A DNA stretch of 64,000 nt from CAYFZR01 sp964347835 [NCBI: uncultured archaeon] (GCA_964347835.1 CAYFZR010000018.1:1-64000); one strand, 5' to 3'; numbered from the stretch's first letter, positions 1 through 8,388 are shown. Notes: a model not told the origin generated them from the sequence alone. Numbers and translations are program-made.

Positions 1-174
1 GAAGATAATCTATTGGTTTGCGGAAAATGTTTTACTAAGTGGAAACTCGGAAGTCATATTGGTGTAAGTGGAGGATGTTTAAATTATCCACCAGAAATCA
101 TAAGTTATGAAATAATGGATGGTAAGGTACTAGTTAAAAAATCGGACATAGAAGAATGGAGACCAAGAGTATGA
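1..174 (+). CDS. C-terminal fragment of a DUF2318-like Cys-rich protein (5' end outside window)
   Basis: Frame 1 is open from the first base to a TGA at 172-174, giving 57 residues with no start in the window. The fragment has a CxxC pair (VCGKC) followed by a second motif, GVSGGCLNYPP. This C..C then GGC.P layout resembles the C-terminal part of DUF2318 membrane-associated proteins, which are thought to bind metal or an Fe-S centre. A T8 run follows the stop, so transcription probably ends here. The family call rests on the short Cys motifs only. Confidence 0.5.
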   Translation, partial: EDNLLVCGKCFTKWKLGSHIGVSGGCLNYPPEIISYEIMDGKVLVKKSDIEEWRPRV

Positions 175-182
175 TTTTTTTT
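175..182 (+). terminator. T-run terminator
   Basis: Eight consecutive T directly follow the TGA of the DUF2318-like fragment. This is the usual form of an archaeal intrinsic terminator. The hairpin array begins immediately downstream. Confidence 0.4.
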
Positions 183-185
183 CGC

Positions 186-345
186 CTCAACCTTTATTAA
201 AGGTGGGTCAAAAGAACTACCTCCTTCGGAGGTAGATCGGTTCTTATGCTTTTTTAGGTCAATTATTTCGTAATTCCTATTTGAGATGTTGAATTCGCGT
301 TAGCGAATTCGACCTAATGATCGACCTTTTAGAAGGTCGTGAGCC
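186..345 (+). repeat. Structured intergenic hairpin element, copy A
   Basis: Four hairpins in a row. Hairpin 1 is ACCTTT/AAAGGT with loop ATT at 190-204. Hairpin 2 has an outer stem AAGAAC (212-217)/GTTCTT (240-245) around TACCTCC-TTC-GGAGGTA (218-234). Hairpin 3 is GAATTCGC-GTTA-GCGAATTC at 291-310. Hairpin 4 is CGACCTT-TTAG-AAGGTCG at 322-339. The same order of hairpins, joined by the shared linker TTGAGATGTTG, recurs at 6541-6810. Several stems differ between copies by paired substitutions, which indicates selection on RNA structure. It lies between the 3' end of one gene and the start of the next. Confidence 0.8.
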
Positions 346-382
346 ATTAATTTTTTTAATATCAACCACAATCCATTTTACT

Positions 383-1129
383 ATGAAGATCATATTTTTG
401 GGAGTTGGAGAAGCATTCGATGAAAAAATACCGAATAATTCACATTTAATATTATCCAAAACTAATATACTACTAGATTGTGGCTATTCTGTTCCTAGAC
501 AGTTATGGAGATTTAATTCTGATCAATCTTTTTTAGATGCAATTTATATTAGTCATAGGCATGCCGATCATTATTTTGGAATTCCTGCTTTGCTGGTCAG
601 GATGTGGGAAGAAAAAAGAAAAAACTCTTTAACAATTATTTGTCAAAAAGGTCTAAAAAAAATAATCGAAGAATTAATCGAGTATGGATATCAAAGATTT
701 TCAAATAAGTTTGAGTTTGATGTAGACTTTATAGAAGTTGAAGATAGCCAAACTATACAATTTAATGAATTAAAATTATCTTTTGCACCCACGATTCATT
801 CCGTAAGTAATTTAGCAATTAAAATAAGCGACGGAAAAAATACTGTTTGTTATAGCGGAGACGGAACGTTTAATGAAAGAACAGAAAAATTATACAAAAA
901 CTCTGATTTGGTTATACACGAAGCATATTCATTCGATAAGAAAATAGCCGGTCACGGATGTATAACAGATTTAATATCGATGGCTAAAAAGAATAATATT
1001 AGATGTTTAGCACTTACTCATCTTCAAAGAGAACTCAGAAAAAAAGAAATTGATCGTATTAAAGAAAAGATTTCTAATGAGAAAATTAAAATCATAATCC
1101 CAAATCCTCTCGATGAATATTCATTCTAA
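383..1129 (+). CDS. MBL-fold hydrolase, RNase Z-like
   Basis: 248 residues. The protein is a metallo-beta-lactamase-fold hydrolase of the RNase Z/arylsulfatase-like branch. It starts with the typical MKIIFLGVGEAF strand. The metal-binding motif HRHADH is at residues 58-63, followed later by TIHS, YSGDGTF (metal Asp) and LTHLQ (last His). The frame is open further upstream, but that part lies in the repeat element, so the ATG at 383 is taken as the start. A canonical RNase Z is present at 41901-42791, so this one is probably a paralogue with another phosphodiester or ester substrate. The substrate cannot be told from sequence. Confidence 0.75.
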   Translation: MKIIFLGVGEAFDEKIPNNSHLILSKTNILLDCGYSVPRQLWRFNSDQSFLDAIYISHRHADHYFGIPALLVRMWEEKRKNSLTIICQKGLKKIIEELIEYGYQRFSNKFEFDVDFIEVEDSQTIQFNELKLSFAPTIHSVSNLAIKISDGKNTVCYSGDGTFNERTEKLYKNSDLVIHEAYSFDKKIAGHGCITDLISMAKKNNIRCLALTHLQRELRKKEIDRIKEKISNEKIKIIIPNPLDEYSF

Positions 1130-1328
1130 GGCGCTAAAATCAATTAATATAACGTTTTACGGAAAGTTGTAGCATTGATGCGCAGTGCAACATCTAACAT
1201 AGGAAGTGCCGAAGATCTCTACGGTTTTTCGTTTATTTTCACACCAATTTAAACTATAATTTAATCATCTGGCTTTTGTTCCAGCATAACAATTTAAATA
1301 GGCATATTAAAGATAATAGTGTGGTTCT

Positions 1329-2039
1329 ATGGCCTGGAGACTGCTACCATTTTTTGGAAGGAAAGAAGAGAAAGAGGTAGTTAACAATTTAGAAAAACAT
1401 GTCGATTTAATTGTTGAAACGGTTGATGGATTGAAAAATGTAGTTAATGCCTTTTGCGAGGAAGATTTCGATAGAATGGATGAATTGATTGAAGAAGTAT
1501 CCAGTAAAGAAAAAATTGCTGATGATTTGAGAAGAGAGATTGAATCAAGACTTCATGAGGGAGCCTTTTTACCTGCAAGCAGGGAAAATCTACATAGATT
1601 GGTGGAAAGAGTTGACGAAATAGCTGACACCGCTGAGGCAGCTGTAAAGATGTTTCAGATAAGAGAAAAGAGTTTTCACTCAATGTGTCTCGTATTTTCG
1701 GAAAAATGTGTAGAAATATCTCAAGAATTAAAAGATAAACTTTTGTTGTTGGTAGAATCCGTGGTTAAAGTAGTAGATACCTTAAAAGTAAGTATACATC
1801 TTTTGAATGTGGATATGAAAGAGGCGTCGCTTAAAGCAAGGGAAGTTGACCTGAGGGAGGAAGAATCAGATGAAATCGAGCATCAAACACTAAAGTATTT
1901 GTTCCACGCAGAGGGGGAATTGGATGTTCTCTCCATAATACAGCTTCGTGAGATCATATCTTTAATAGGTGATGTGGCAGATAAAGCAGAGGATGCCTCA
2001 GACATAGTTAGCACGATAGCCGTGAGGCATGGGGCTTGA
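1329..2039 (+). CDS. DUF47 family PhoU-like phosphate transport regulator
   Basis: 236 residues, almost all helical, matching the DUF47 (TIGR00153) family of PhoU-like proteins that form a two-domain helical bundle and bind metal through acidic residues. The sequence has the repeated E/D-rich helices of the fold (for example EEDFDRMDELIEEVSSKE and VDLREEESDEIEH). Its TGA stop overlaps the TTG start of a PiT phosphate permease, a classic pairing in archaea and bacteria, so it probably modulates that transporter. A TATA-like TTTAAATA at 1293-1300 would give a very short leader. Confidence 0.88.
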   Translation: MAWRLLPFFGRKEEKEVVNNLEKHVDLIVETVDGLKNVVNAFCEEDFDRMDELIEEVSSKEKIADDLRREIESRLHEGAFLPASRENLHRLVERVDEIADTAEAAVKMFQIREKSFHSMCLVFSEKCVEISQELKDKLLLLVESVVKVVDTLKVSIHLLNVDMKEASLKAREVDLREEESDEIEHQTLKYLFHAEGELDVLSIIQLREIISLIGDVADKAEDASDIVSTIAVRHGA

Positions 2040-2941
2040 TTGAACTCTTTTTGGTAATTTTTTTAGGAATAATTATTGGAGCCAACGATACCGCAAATTG
2101 CATAGCTCCTGCAGTAGAGTCTAGAGCAATTGACCTCAGGCACGGTACTTTTTTGGTGGCTTTTTTCATAATTCTAGGGGCTCTGCTAGAAGGGGACAAA
2201 ATGTCTAAAGCAGTCGCAATCGTCGACACAATAGATCCTTTTATAGTTTTCTTCGCTTTGTTTTCTGCATTGATTCCTGCTTTTCTGGCGACATTTAAAA
2301 GATTTCCAATATCTACATCCCAAATCATGATGGGTGGGTTAGTTGGTACTTCATTTGCTTTAGGAGCTACAATCAAATGGGGATTTCTTACAGTAGTAAT
2401 TATCTCGTGGTTTATAACTCCACTTGTGACGGCTCTTTTTTCATATTTAATTTTTTATTTTTTAAATAGAATAATTATTAAACTTACATTCGCCGAATGG
2501 GATCAGATTTTTAGATGGTTATTGATTCTAAGCGGCGCTTATCTGGGATACAGCCTGGGAGCAAACACTGTTGGACTTCTAGGAGAAGTGAGCCAAAGTT
2601 CCAGTAATCTATCAAATATTTTTGCTGGTATCTCAACCGCTATAGGGGCTCTTTTTTTTAGTTTTGGTGTCTTAAAGACGGTTGGCGGGGAGATAGTTGA
2701 ATTAGATCCATTCACAGCCGTGGTTGTACAGTTCTCTGCGGCTTTTACTGTACATGCATTCACCCAGGTAGGAATTCCCATATCATTAACGCAAGCAGTC
2801 GTAGGAAGTGTACTCGGAATTGGCCTTGTAAAAGGTATAGGCACGATTAATCTTAGGACAACGTACCGCGTCTTCGGTTGGTGGATTCTCTCTCCTACTA
2901 TCTCGGCCTTTTTGGGTATAATTCTTTTAATGTTCGTGTAA
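2036..2941 (+). CDS. PiT family inorganic phosphate transporter
   Basis: 301 residues with about 8-10 hydrophobic segments. It carries the PiT signature GANDTANCIAPAV near the N-terminus and a second, inverted-repeat copy region (FSFGVLKTVGGEIVELDPFTA). PiT proteins import phosphate with protons or sodium across the cytoplasmic membrane. The start is TTG at 2036, overlapping the TGA of the DUF47 gene, which implies translational coupling. The stop is followed by a convergent CPBP gene only 12 bases away. Confidence 0.93.
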   Translation: MIELFLVIFLGIIIGANDTANCIAPAVESRAIDLRHGTFLVAFFIILGALLEGDKMSKAVAIVDTIDPFIVFFALFSALIPAFLATFKRFPISTSQIMMGGLVGTSFALGATIKWGFLTVVIISWFITPLVTALFSYLIFYFLNRIIIKLTFAEWDQIFRWLLILSGAYLGYSLGANTVGLLGEVSQSSSNLSNIFAGISTAIGALFFSFGVLKTVGGEIVELDPFTAVVVQFSAAFTVHAFTQVGIPISLTQAVVGSVLGIGLVKGIGTINLRTTYRVFGWWILSPTISAFLGIILLMFV

Positions 2942-2953
2942 AAAAACAGTAAA

Positions 2954-3793
2954 TTAGCTTTTTCTCCCAAATGTCCGGTAAAGATCTAAGTAAACGAGAA
3001 CTGCAAAAATCAACAAGGCTAAGAGCGCAGGCCATCCAAAGGGGACTCCGGAAATCTCATCAGAAACCGGTGCTAAAAATAGGCCGAAACCCACATACGC
3101 ATTAATTGCTCCATGACAGAGGGCAGAAGGAAAAACGCTACCCGATTTAATTCTAAGCCATCCCACATAAAAACCTAGGAGCGTACACCAAATTGTAAAT
3201 GCAACTACGCCTAATAGATCAGGATGGTTTGGATAGTTGTATCCCATGAGAATAACAGGCGCATGCCATATACCCCAAATTATCCCTGTAAATACGAGCG
3301 CAACTGTAACTCCATAATTCTTTATGAGTTCTGGTAACAAGAATCCTCTCCAACCATACTCTTCCCCAAGAGATGGTATAAAATTGATGAAGGGTGCTAA
3401 TAAAAGGTTAAATCCGATTAAATACCAAGGGATGGCAGGCGTTTTTGGTAGAACATTTACCAAGTTTTCGGGCTGAAACGTTGCGGTTCCAAAAATTATT
3501 ACGAAAAAAAGACCAAGAACCAAAAAAGCGATTGGAAAAATAAATGCAAACAAATAATACTTTAATGATCCTCTAGTTAAACCAAATTCCCTCAAACTTT
3601 CATGAGTTACTAATTTTATGGTTATAATAGCCATCAGCATGGGTATGAACATGACAGAAATCATTACGGGAATCGCTATTGGAGCCTTCAAACCCCCAGC
3701 CGAGTATAGCTTGAACTCAAGGGACCACGTTGCAAAGAAAGTAAGAATAATGAAAACAATCACGCCCTTCAGTTCATTTGTTTTTCGAGTCAT
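2954..3793 (-). CDS. CPBP family intramembrane metalloprotease (CAAX protease-like)
   Basis: 279 residues with about seven membrane segments. The CPBP/Abi motifs are all visible: EEYGWRGF at residues 144-151 (Glu pair and Arg), a His in WHAPV at about 177, and HGAIN near 232. These form the intramembrane zinc-type active site of Rce1-like proteases. The role may be protein or peptide processing in the membrane; the substrate is unknown. It is transcribed alone, convergent with the phosphate transporter. A TATA-like stretch (CTTATAATA on the minus strand) lies near 3832-3840. Confidence 0.9.
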   Translation of the reverse strand: MTRKTNELKGVIVFIILTFFATWSLEFKLYSAGGLKAPIAIPVMISVMFIPMLMAIITIKLVTHESLREFGLTRGSLKYYLFAFIFPIAFLVLGLFFVIIFGTATFQPENLVNVLPKTPAIPWYLIGFNLLLAPFINFIPSLGEEYGWRGFLLPELIKNYGVTVALVFTGIIWGIWHAPVILMGYNYPNHPDLLGVVAFTIWCTLLGFYVGWLRIKSGSVFPSALCHGAINAYVGFGLFLAPVSDEISGVPFGWPALLALLIFAVLVYLDLYRTFGRKS

Positions 3794-3897
3794 TTTTTTC
3801 CCTTCCTATGTTCATTCGCGTACTTGACCGATATTATAAGCACGGTTATATTTAGTTTGCTACTAGCCCGTATTCCCTATCCCAGCTCAGCTCTGAG

Positions 3898-3917
3898 ATT
3901 AGAGAGACGCGTCTAAT
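3898..3917. other. Short inverted repeat downstream of the SnoaL-like gene
   Basis: ATTAGA and TCTAAT enclose a core containing the palindrome AGACGCGTCT (3905-3914). A second small hairpin, CTCAG-CT-CTGAG, lies just before it at 3886-3897. Both are within the 237-base gap between the 3' end of the SnoaL-like gene and the start of the CPBP gene, so they may form its transcript end. No gene is seen in this gap. Confidence 0.3.
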
Positions 3918-4030
3918 TATCTATTTGTATAAAAATGAGAAGTCGACAACCCCGTGTTAGGCGATGTGACAAAATAAAACCACCGACTCTTGGCCTACCA
4001 AGTATAGGGGTTACTCCCCGCCCTTACCTA

Positions 4031-4444
4031 TCAAGGGATTACGCCGAGCTGTTGCATCATTCCCAAATTGTCGACCAGGGGCCAGAGTTCCGCCAGCTTG
4101 CCGCCTTCGAAACGGACGAACTCAATCTCTCTTACTGTCAACTGCTTCCCGGTGGGGGCTATGCCCATAAACTCACCTTTGTGAGTGCCTCGAATTGTCA
4201 AGCGGGCCACTACTTTGTCCCCTTCGGCGACGATGTCTTCGATAGTGAATTGGTGGTCGGGAAAGGCAGTGTGGATCATCGTGACCCGTTGTTTTAAGGC
4301 CTCAATTTGTGGAAGCTCGGTAGGGAGTGGTTCGTGGATTACGTAGTTGGGGGCGAAAATCTCATCTAATACAGCCAGGTTCCCCTTGTTCCAGACTTCC
4401 TCAATATAACGGCGGTACATAGCCTTGTTTTCTGCTACTGACAT
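4031..4444 (-). CDS. SnoaL-like ester cyclase / NTF2-fold protein
   Basis: 137 residues. It matches the SnoaL-like polyketide cyclase/ester cyclase family: N-terminal helix NKAMYRRYIEEVWNKGNLAVLDEIFAPNYVIHEP written in parts as RRYIEEVWNKGN and LDEIFAPNYVIHEP, then FPDHQFTIEDIVAEGDKV and RGTHKGEFMGIAPTGK. The fold is a small cone-shaped barrel. Family members isomerise or hydrolyse small molecules, but most are uncharacterised. A strong AGGAGGT ribosome site (4452-4457) precedes the ATG by 7 bases. The gene is clearly richer in G+C than its neighbours and reads like a bacterial gene, so recent transfer is likely. Confidence 0.85.
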   Translation of the reverse strand: MSVAENKAMYRRYIEEVWNKGNLAVLDEIFAPNYVIHEPLPTELPQIEALKQRVTMIHTAFPDHQFTIEDIVAEGDKVVARLTIRGTHKGEFMGIAPTGKQLTVREIEFVRFEGGKLAELWPLVDNLGMMQQLGVIP

Positions 4445-4753
4445 ATTTTTTACCTCCTTTTAATTAATATTTTTGTCATTGCACCTCTCCTCGGCGCTAA
4501 ATTATAAAAAATAATTAATACTGGGATTTCAACCCTCAACTTTAAAAATAAAACATACTATATGCCCCCTCCTAAGAATTTATTTTGTGCTTTTCAAAAT
4601 ATTTATAACTTACTTATAATTTTCGATTTTAAGATAATTACCGATATTATAAATAGACAATCATACTAGTAAAAAGGCAGAAAGGGCGCAGTTTTCTTAT
4701 TCAAAACATTATATTAACAAATAATTATTAAATCTATATTGGAGGCAAAAAAT
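4445..4753. other. 309-base A+T-rich intergenic region between divergent genes
   Basis: No open frame of note. It holds the ribosome site of the SnoaL-like gene at its left end and a TATA-like TTATAAATAG at 4647-4656 that could drive the SRPBCC gene. The phrase ACCGATATTATAA occurs here (4640-4652) and also upstream of the CPBP gene (3828-3840). This may be a shared promoter motif or chance in A+T-rich DNA. Confidence 0.4.
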
Positions 4754-5233
4754 ATGGAATTATTCAAACAATTAGTATTGAAAGATTCAATAGAAATAAA
4801 AACAACACCTGAAAAAATTTGGGAATTTTTCACCAACCTTGAACAAAATTACAAGACTTGGCATCCAGAAGACCATATTATATTCCAGTGGACTAAAGGA
4901 AAACCAATGAATGTGGGGTCTAACTTTTATGCTGAAGAATGTATGATGGGGGACTTAAAAAAACTTAAAGGAACCTGTGTTGAAATCGTTCCAAACAGAA
5001 AAGTTGTATTCAAATTTCCCTTCCCTATATCCTTAATATCTCCTAAGCTTGAATGGCTAATTGAGCCTAAAGGTTCAAATTCTGTTTTTACGGCTATACT
5101 CTATGTAAGAGCTGAAAGATTTTATCGTAAATTTCTTAGAAGAAGAATGGAGATTATAATTGAAGTTGCTAAAAAACATATGAAGGAAGAGGGAGAAAAT
5201 CTTAAAAAGATTTTAGAAAAGAAAAACAACTAA
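4754..5233 (+). CDS. SRPBCC family protein
   Basis: 159 residues. The N-terminal phrase IEIKTTPEKIWEFFTNLEQNYKTWHPED and the C-terminal amphipathic helix are typical of the SRPBCC/START-like helix-grip fold, which binds hydrophobic ligands. No catalytic residues can be assigned. The ATG at 4754 is chosen over an upstream TTG because GGAGG lies 8 bases ahead of it. The middle contains a Gly/Lys-rich segment and the C-terminus is very basic and charged. The ligand is unknown. Confidence 0.75.
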   Translation: MELFKQLVLKDSIEIKTTPEKIWEFFTNLEQNYKTWHPEDHIIFQWTKGKPMNVGSNFYAEECMMGDLKKLKGTCVEIVPNRKVVFKFPFPISLISPKLEWLIEPKGSNSVFTAILYVRAERFYRKFLRRRMEIIIEVAKKHMKEEGENLKKILEKKNN

Positions 5234-5399
5234 TTTTATAGCGCATATGTTTTTTGATTTCGGATTTTGAGACAATTATCGATAATTCGTTTTAATAATA
5301 TTTTTATTCCAAAAAATGATGCGAAAAAATATTTCTAAATTGATGATGAGTAAATCTATGAAGTAACTTAAGAAAGATAGAAATCGGAGATAAAAAATT

Positions 5400-6530
5400 A
5401 TGTATAAAATCTATAAGACAAAACACATCCTCAATGTCCAAAAACACTGCGATGGCGGTTGGTTCTGGAATAAATATTCTGCTTTTCCGTATGTAGGTTG
5501 CGAGTATGGATGCGAGTATTGTTATTCACGGGACGAAAAATATAATCCTCACAAGCCATCCCGAGACCCAGAGGTTTTAAAATTCGAGGACCCGTTTTCA
5601 GAATACATCAAGGTTAAAGATAATGCCCCGGAACTTTTGAAAAAATCACTGCAAAATAAACCCCGTGATTTAATTTATCTTGATAATTACCAGTCTGTTG
5701 AAGTGAAATATCAATACACCAGAAAAATGCTTGATGTTTGCTTTGAGCTTGGTTTTCCGGTATTTATTAATGAGAAATCGCCGCTTCTTTTACGTGATTT
5801 AGATATTCTAAAGAAAATCAACGTAAAGTCTTATCTTAATGTAGGCTGGTCGATTATAACTACCAAGGATGATGAAACTCGAATGGCATTCGAGCCAAAA
5901 GTACCGCCTGTTAAATCCCGCTTTGCAGCCATGAAAAAATTAGCAGAGAATAAAATTATGACGGGCACTGTCTTTATGCCGATTTTGCCATTTATTTATG
6001 ATGATGAAAATATCGAGTCTGTTATAAAAGAGACAAAAGAATGCGGGGGCAAGTATATTTTAGATGGCGGATTGACGCTCTGGGGTTATTGTAAAATACA
6101 TTTTTACAAGGCGCTTGAAAAATATAATCCGAATTTAATTAAAAAGTATGATGAACTTTACGGGAATTCAAAGCAATTTTCTGAGTATACTGCGCAAGTA
6201 CACAAGCAAGTTTTAAAATATTGTAAAAAATATGATATAATTCCTTATATTCCCCGACCAGTAAATTTCTTCCCAGAAGAACTACAGTTTAACAAAGAAA
6301 TTGCTGGTAAGTTTTACTTGAATGCTCGTGAATTGCAAATGTCTGGTTCAGGAGGTTATAAAGAATGGGCTTACAGGAAAGCGGCCTGGGCCATAGATGA
6401 TTTAAAAGAAAACATCGAAAAGATATACCAAGATAAGGGAATCGATGGTATTATGCAAATCAAAGGGATTGGTAAAAAATTAGCCAATAAAATTGAAGAA
6501 TTTTTGAAAGAAGGTGAAGAAAATGGCTAA
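5400..6530 (+). CDS. Radical SAM protein (SPL-like) with C-terminal helix-hairpin-helix
   Basis: 376 residues. The radical SAM cluster motif is CEYGCEYC with Cys34, Cys38 and Cys41, followed by YSRDEKY. This layout fits the SplB-related group of radical SAM proteins rather than the metabolic synthases. The last 40 residues contain a helix-hairpin-helix (MQIKGIGKKLANKIEEFL), a non-specific DNA-binding motif seen in DNA repair proteins. The combination suggests a nucleic-acid-directed radical enzyme, perhaps lesion repair; this is inference. The ATG at 5400 follows a GGAG at 5386-5389. Copies B and C of the hairpin element begin right after the stop. Confidence 0.8.
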   Translation: MYKIYKTKHILNVQKHCDGGWFWNKYSAFPYVGCEYGCEYCYSRDEKYNPHKPSRDPEVLKFEDPFSEYIKVKDNAPELLKKSLQNKPRDLIYLDNYQSVEVKYQYTRKMLDVCFELGFPVFINEKSPLLLRDLDILKKINVKSYLNVGWSIITTKDDETRMAFEPKVPPVKSRFAAMKKLAENKIMTGTVFMPILPFIYDDENIESVIKETKECGGKYILDGGLTLWGYCKIHFYKALEKYNPNLIKKYDELYGNSKQFSEYTAQVHKQVLKYCKKYDIIPYIPRPVNFFPEELQFNKEIAGKFYLNARELQMSGSGGYKEWAYRKAAWAIDDLKENIEKIYQDKGIDGIMQIKGIGKKLANKIEEFLKEGEENG

Positions 6531-6540
6531 AAACTGCATA

Positions 6541-6628
6541 ACTCAACAATTTAAAGGTTGTTTAAAGTGTTTTACTCGTTTATTTTATTTGAGATGTTGA
6601 ATTGCGAAGCAATTCGACCTGATGATCC
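6541..6628 (+). repeat. Structured intergenic hairpin element, copy B (short)
   Basis: A shortened copy of the element at 186-345. It keeps the linker TTGAGATGTTG and hairpin 3, here GAATTGC-GAA-GCAATTC at 6599-6615, followed by CGACCTGATGATC. It lacks the CTACCTCC-type hairpin 2. It runs directly into copy C, making a tandem pair behind the radical SAM gene. Confidence 0.7.
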
Positions 6629-6810
6629 ATCACAATCTTTATTAAAGGTTGATCGAAAGCACTACCTCCTTCGGAGGTAGAGCAACTCTCTCTGTGCTTT
6701 TTGAAGGTTTTTTACTCGATTATTATAGTTGAGATGTTGCATTGCGTTAGCAATGCTACCAAATGATCGACCTTTTTGAAGGTCGTGATCCACCTTTCAG
6801 AAGGTGGATG
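6629..6810 (+). repeat. Structured intergenic hairpin element, copy C
   Basis: Full copy. Hairpin 1 is CAATCTTT-ATT-AAAGGTTG (6633-6651) with one U-G pair on the plus strand. Hairpin 2 has outer stem AAAGCAC (6656-6662)/GTGCTTT (6694-6700) around TACCTCC-TTC-GGAGGTA (6663-6679). Hairpin 3 is GCATTGC-GTTA-GCAATGC (6739-6756). Hairpin 4 is CGACCTT-TTTG-AAGGTCG (6768-6785). An extra hairpin 5 is CCACCTT-TCAG-AAGGTGG (6790-6807). The right half overlaps the 3' end of hyuB on the other strand. Confidence 0.8.
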
Positions 6811-8384
6811 AATTCGATGGTGTACTTTTCATCCTTAAGATCTCTTAAAATTTTTTCTCTATCCCTCTCCTTTAAACTTCCGTATCCTCCTCCTCCGGGA
6901 GTCCGGATGCTGATTATTGTATTAGGCTCTACGGTAACAATTTCTTTGCTTGAGAGAATAATTTCCTCGCCATCTTTTATTATACAATCTAAACCCTTAG
7001 AGCCGTCTTCTCCTCCTTCTATACCTCTTGGAGATATTTTTCTTCTTTCACTAAGTAAAGATACCGTGGCTTTTTTAAGAACTCTGATGTCTCTTCTAAT
7101 TCCTAGACCCCCTCTATACTTGCCATAACCTCCGGAATTCTCTATAAGTTCATATCTCTCAACTCTTAGAGGGTACCTCATCTCCAAAGCCTCTATAGGA
7201 GTGTTCTGAGTGTTAGTCATGTGTACGTGAACACCATCCACGCCATCGCCTTTATCGAAGGCTCCTGATCCTCCTCCTAAAGTCTCATAGTAAGTAAATT
7301 CAGAAGTGCCAATGGCTAAGTTGTTCATGGTGCCTTGAGATTGGGCAATTTTTACTCTGGTGATATCTCTAAACACGATCAGTAAAGTCTCGACTATTCT
7401 CTGAGATGTCTCGACGTTTCCTCCAACGACTGCCTTTGGATAAGAAGCGTTTAAAAGAGAATCCTTGGGAATATTTACTTCTACAGGTCTGTAGCAACCA
7501 GCATTAGGTGGTATGGAGGGATCTGTAACACACCTAATAACGTAATACACGCATGAAAGAGTTACCGCGTATGGGCAGTTAAGGTTTTCATCTACCATAC
7601 CGCTGCTTCCATCAAAATCCACGAATATCATATCTTCTTCTACTTTTACAGATACCTCTATCTTCGAGCCGTCGTCTAAGAAATCTACTCCTTTTCCTTC
7701 CTTTCCTTTATACTTAGAGATTTGGGCACGCATCATCCTCTCAGAATAGTCTTTTATCTCTTCGAACGAAAAGAGCAATTTTTCTTTAAACCTTTCGTAC
7801 AACTCTTTCGTTCTCTTAATTCCTAAGAAATTCGCTGCGATTTGGGCAGATAAGTCTCCAAAGCGCTCTTTGGGATTCCTCACGTTTGCCAAAAATAACG
7901 AAAGTATCTCGTTATCTATTATTCCTTCTTTATACATTTTTACAGGAGGTATTCTCAAGCCCTCCTGAAATATTTCAAAAGTATTGCCCGCCATGCTTCC
8001 AGCGGTGATGCCACCTACGTCAGCATGATGAGCCCTGTTAACAACAAACCCAATTAATTTTCCAAAGTATACAGGAGATATTACTGTAATGTCAGGAAGA
8101 TGTGTTCCTCCTTTAAAGGGATCGTTCGTTATTATAACATCGTTTTCTTTTATTTCAACTTCTTCTAACACAGTTTCCAAGCAATAAGGCATGGATCCTA
8201 GGTGAACAGGTATATGTTCTGCTTGTGCTACCAATTCGCCGTCAAAATCAAATACTGCGGTAGAAAAATCTTTTCTTTCTTTGATGTTTGATGAATGAGC
8301 GGTTCTCTGTAATACTAGACCCATTTCTTCCGCTATGGCTATTATTCTATTTTTGAAAACCTCTAATTCTATTGGAGAGAGCAT
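6756..8384 (-). CDS. Hydantoinase B/oxoprolinase family protein (HyuB-like)
   Basis: 542 residues. Matches the HyuB family, the partner of HyuA in N-methylhydantoinase, acetone/acetophenone carboxylase and related ATP-dependent amidohydrolase or carboxylase complexes. Typical phrases are MGLVLQRTAHSSNIKERKDFS, NDPFKGGTHLPDIT, HHADVGG and RTPGGGGYGSL. The start ATG lies 4 bases after the HyuA stop, so the two are co-translated. The last 15 or so codons, ending GGSRPSKRSIIW, are read through the hairpin element (copy C), which therefore seems to have replaced the native 3' end. The substrate is unknown; neighbours do not point to hydantoins specifically. Confidence 0.87.
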   Translation of the reverse strand: MLSPIELEVFKNRIIAIAEEMGLVLQRTAHSSNIKERKDFSTAVFDFDGELVAQAEHIPVHLGSMPYCLETVLEEVEIKENDVIITNDPFKGGTHLPDITVISPVYFGKLIGFVVNRAHHADVGGITAGSMAGNTFEIFQEGLRIPPVKMYKEGIIDNEILSLFLANVRNPKERFGDLSAQIAANFLGIKRTKELYERFKEKLLFSFEEIKDYSERMMRAQISKYKGKEGKGVDFLDDGSKIEVSVKVEEDMIFVDFDGSSGMVDENLNCPYAVTLSCVYYVIRCVTDPSIPPNAGCYRPVEVNIPKDSLLNASYPKAVVGGNVETSQRIVETLLIVFRDITRVKIAQSQGTMNNLAIGTSEFTYYETLGGGSGAFDKGDGVDGVHVHMTNTQNTPIEALEMRYPLRVERYELIENSGGYGKYRGGLGIRRDIRVLKKATVSLLSERRKISPRGIEGGEDGSKGLDCIIKDGEEIILSSKEIVTVEPNTIISIRTPGGGGYGSLKERDREKILRDLKDEKYTIEFIHLLKGGSRPSKRSIIW

Positions 8385-8388
8385 TTAA

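Noticed and set aside
3935-4297. Plus-strand open frame opposite the SnoaL-like gene
   Set aside because: It is the shadow of a well-matched minus-strand gene with a strong ribosome site.
3828-4652. Shared phrase ACCGATATTATAA as a regulatory motif
   Set aside because: Only two copies, on different relative orientations to the genes; chance in A+T-rich DNA cannot be excluded.
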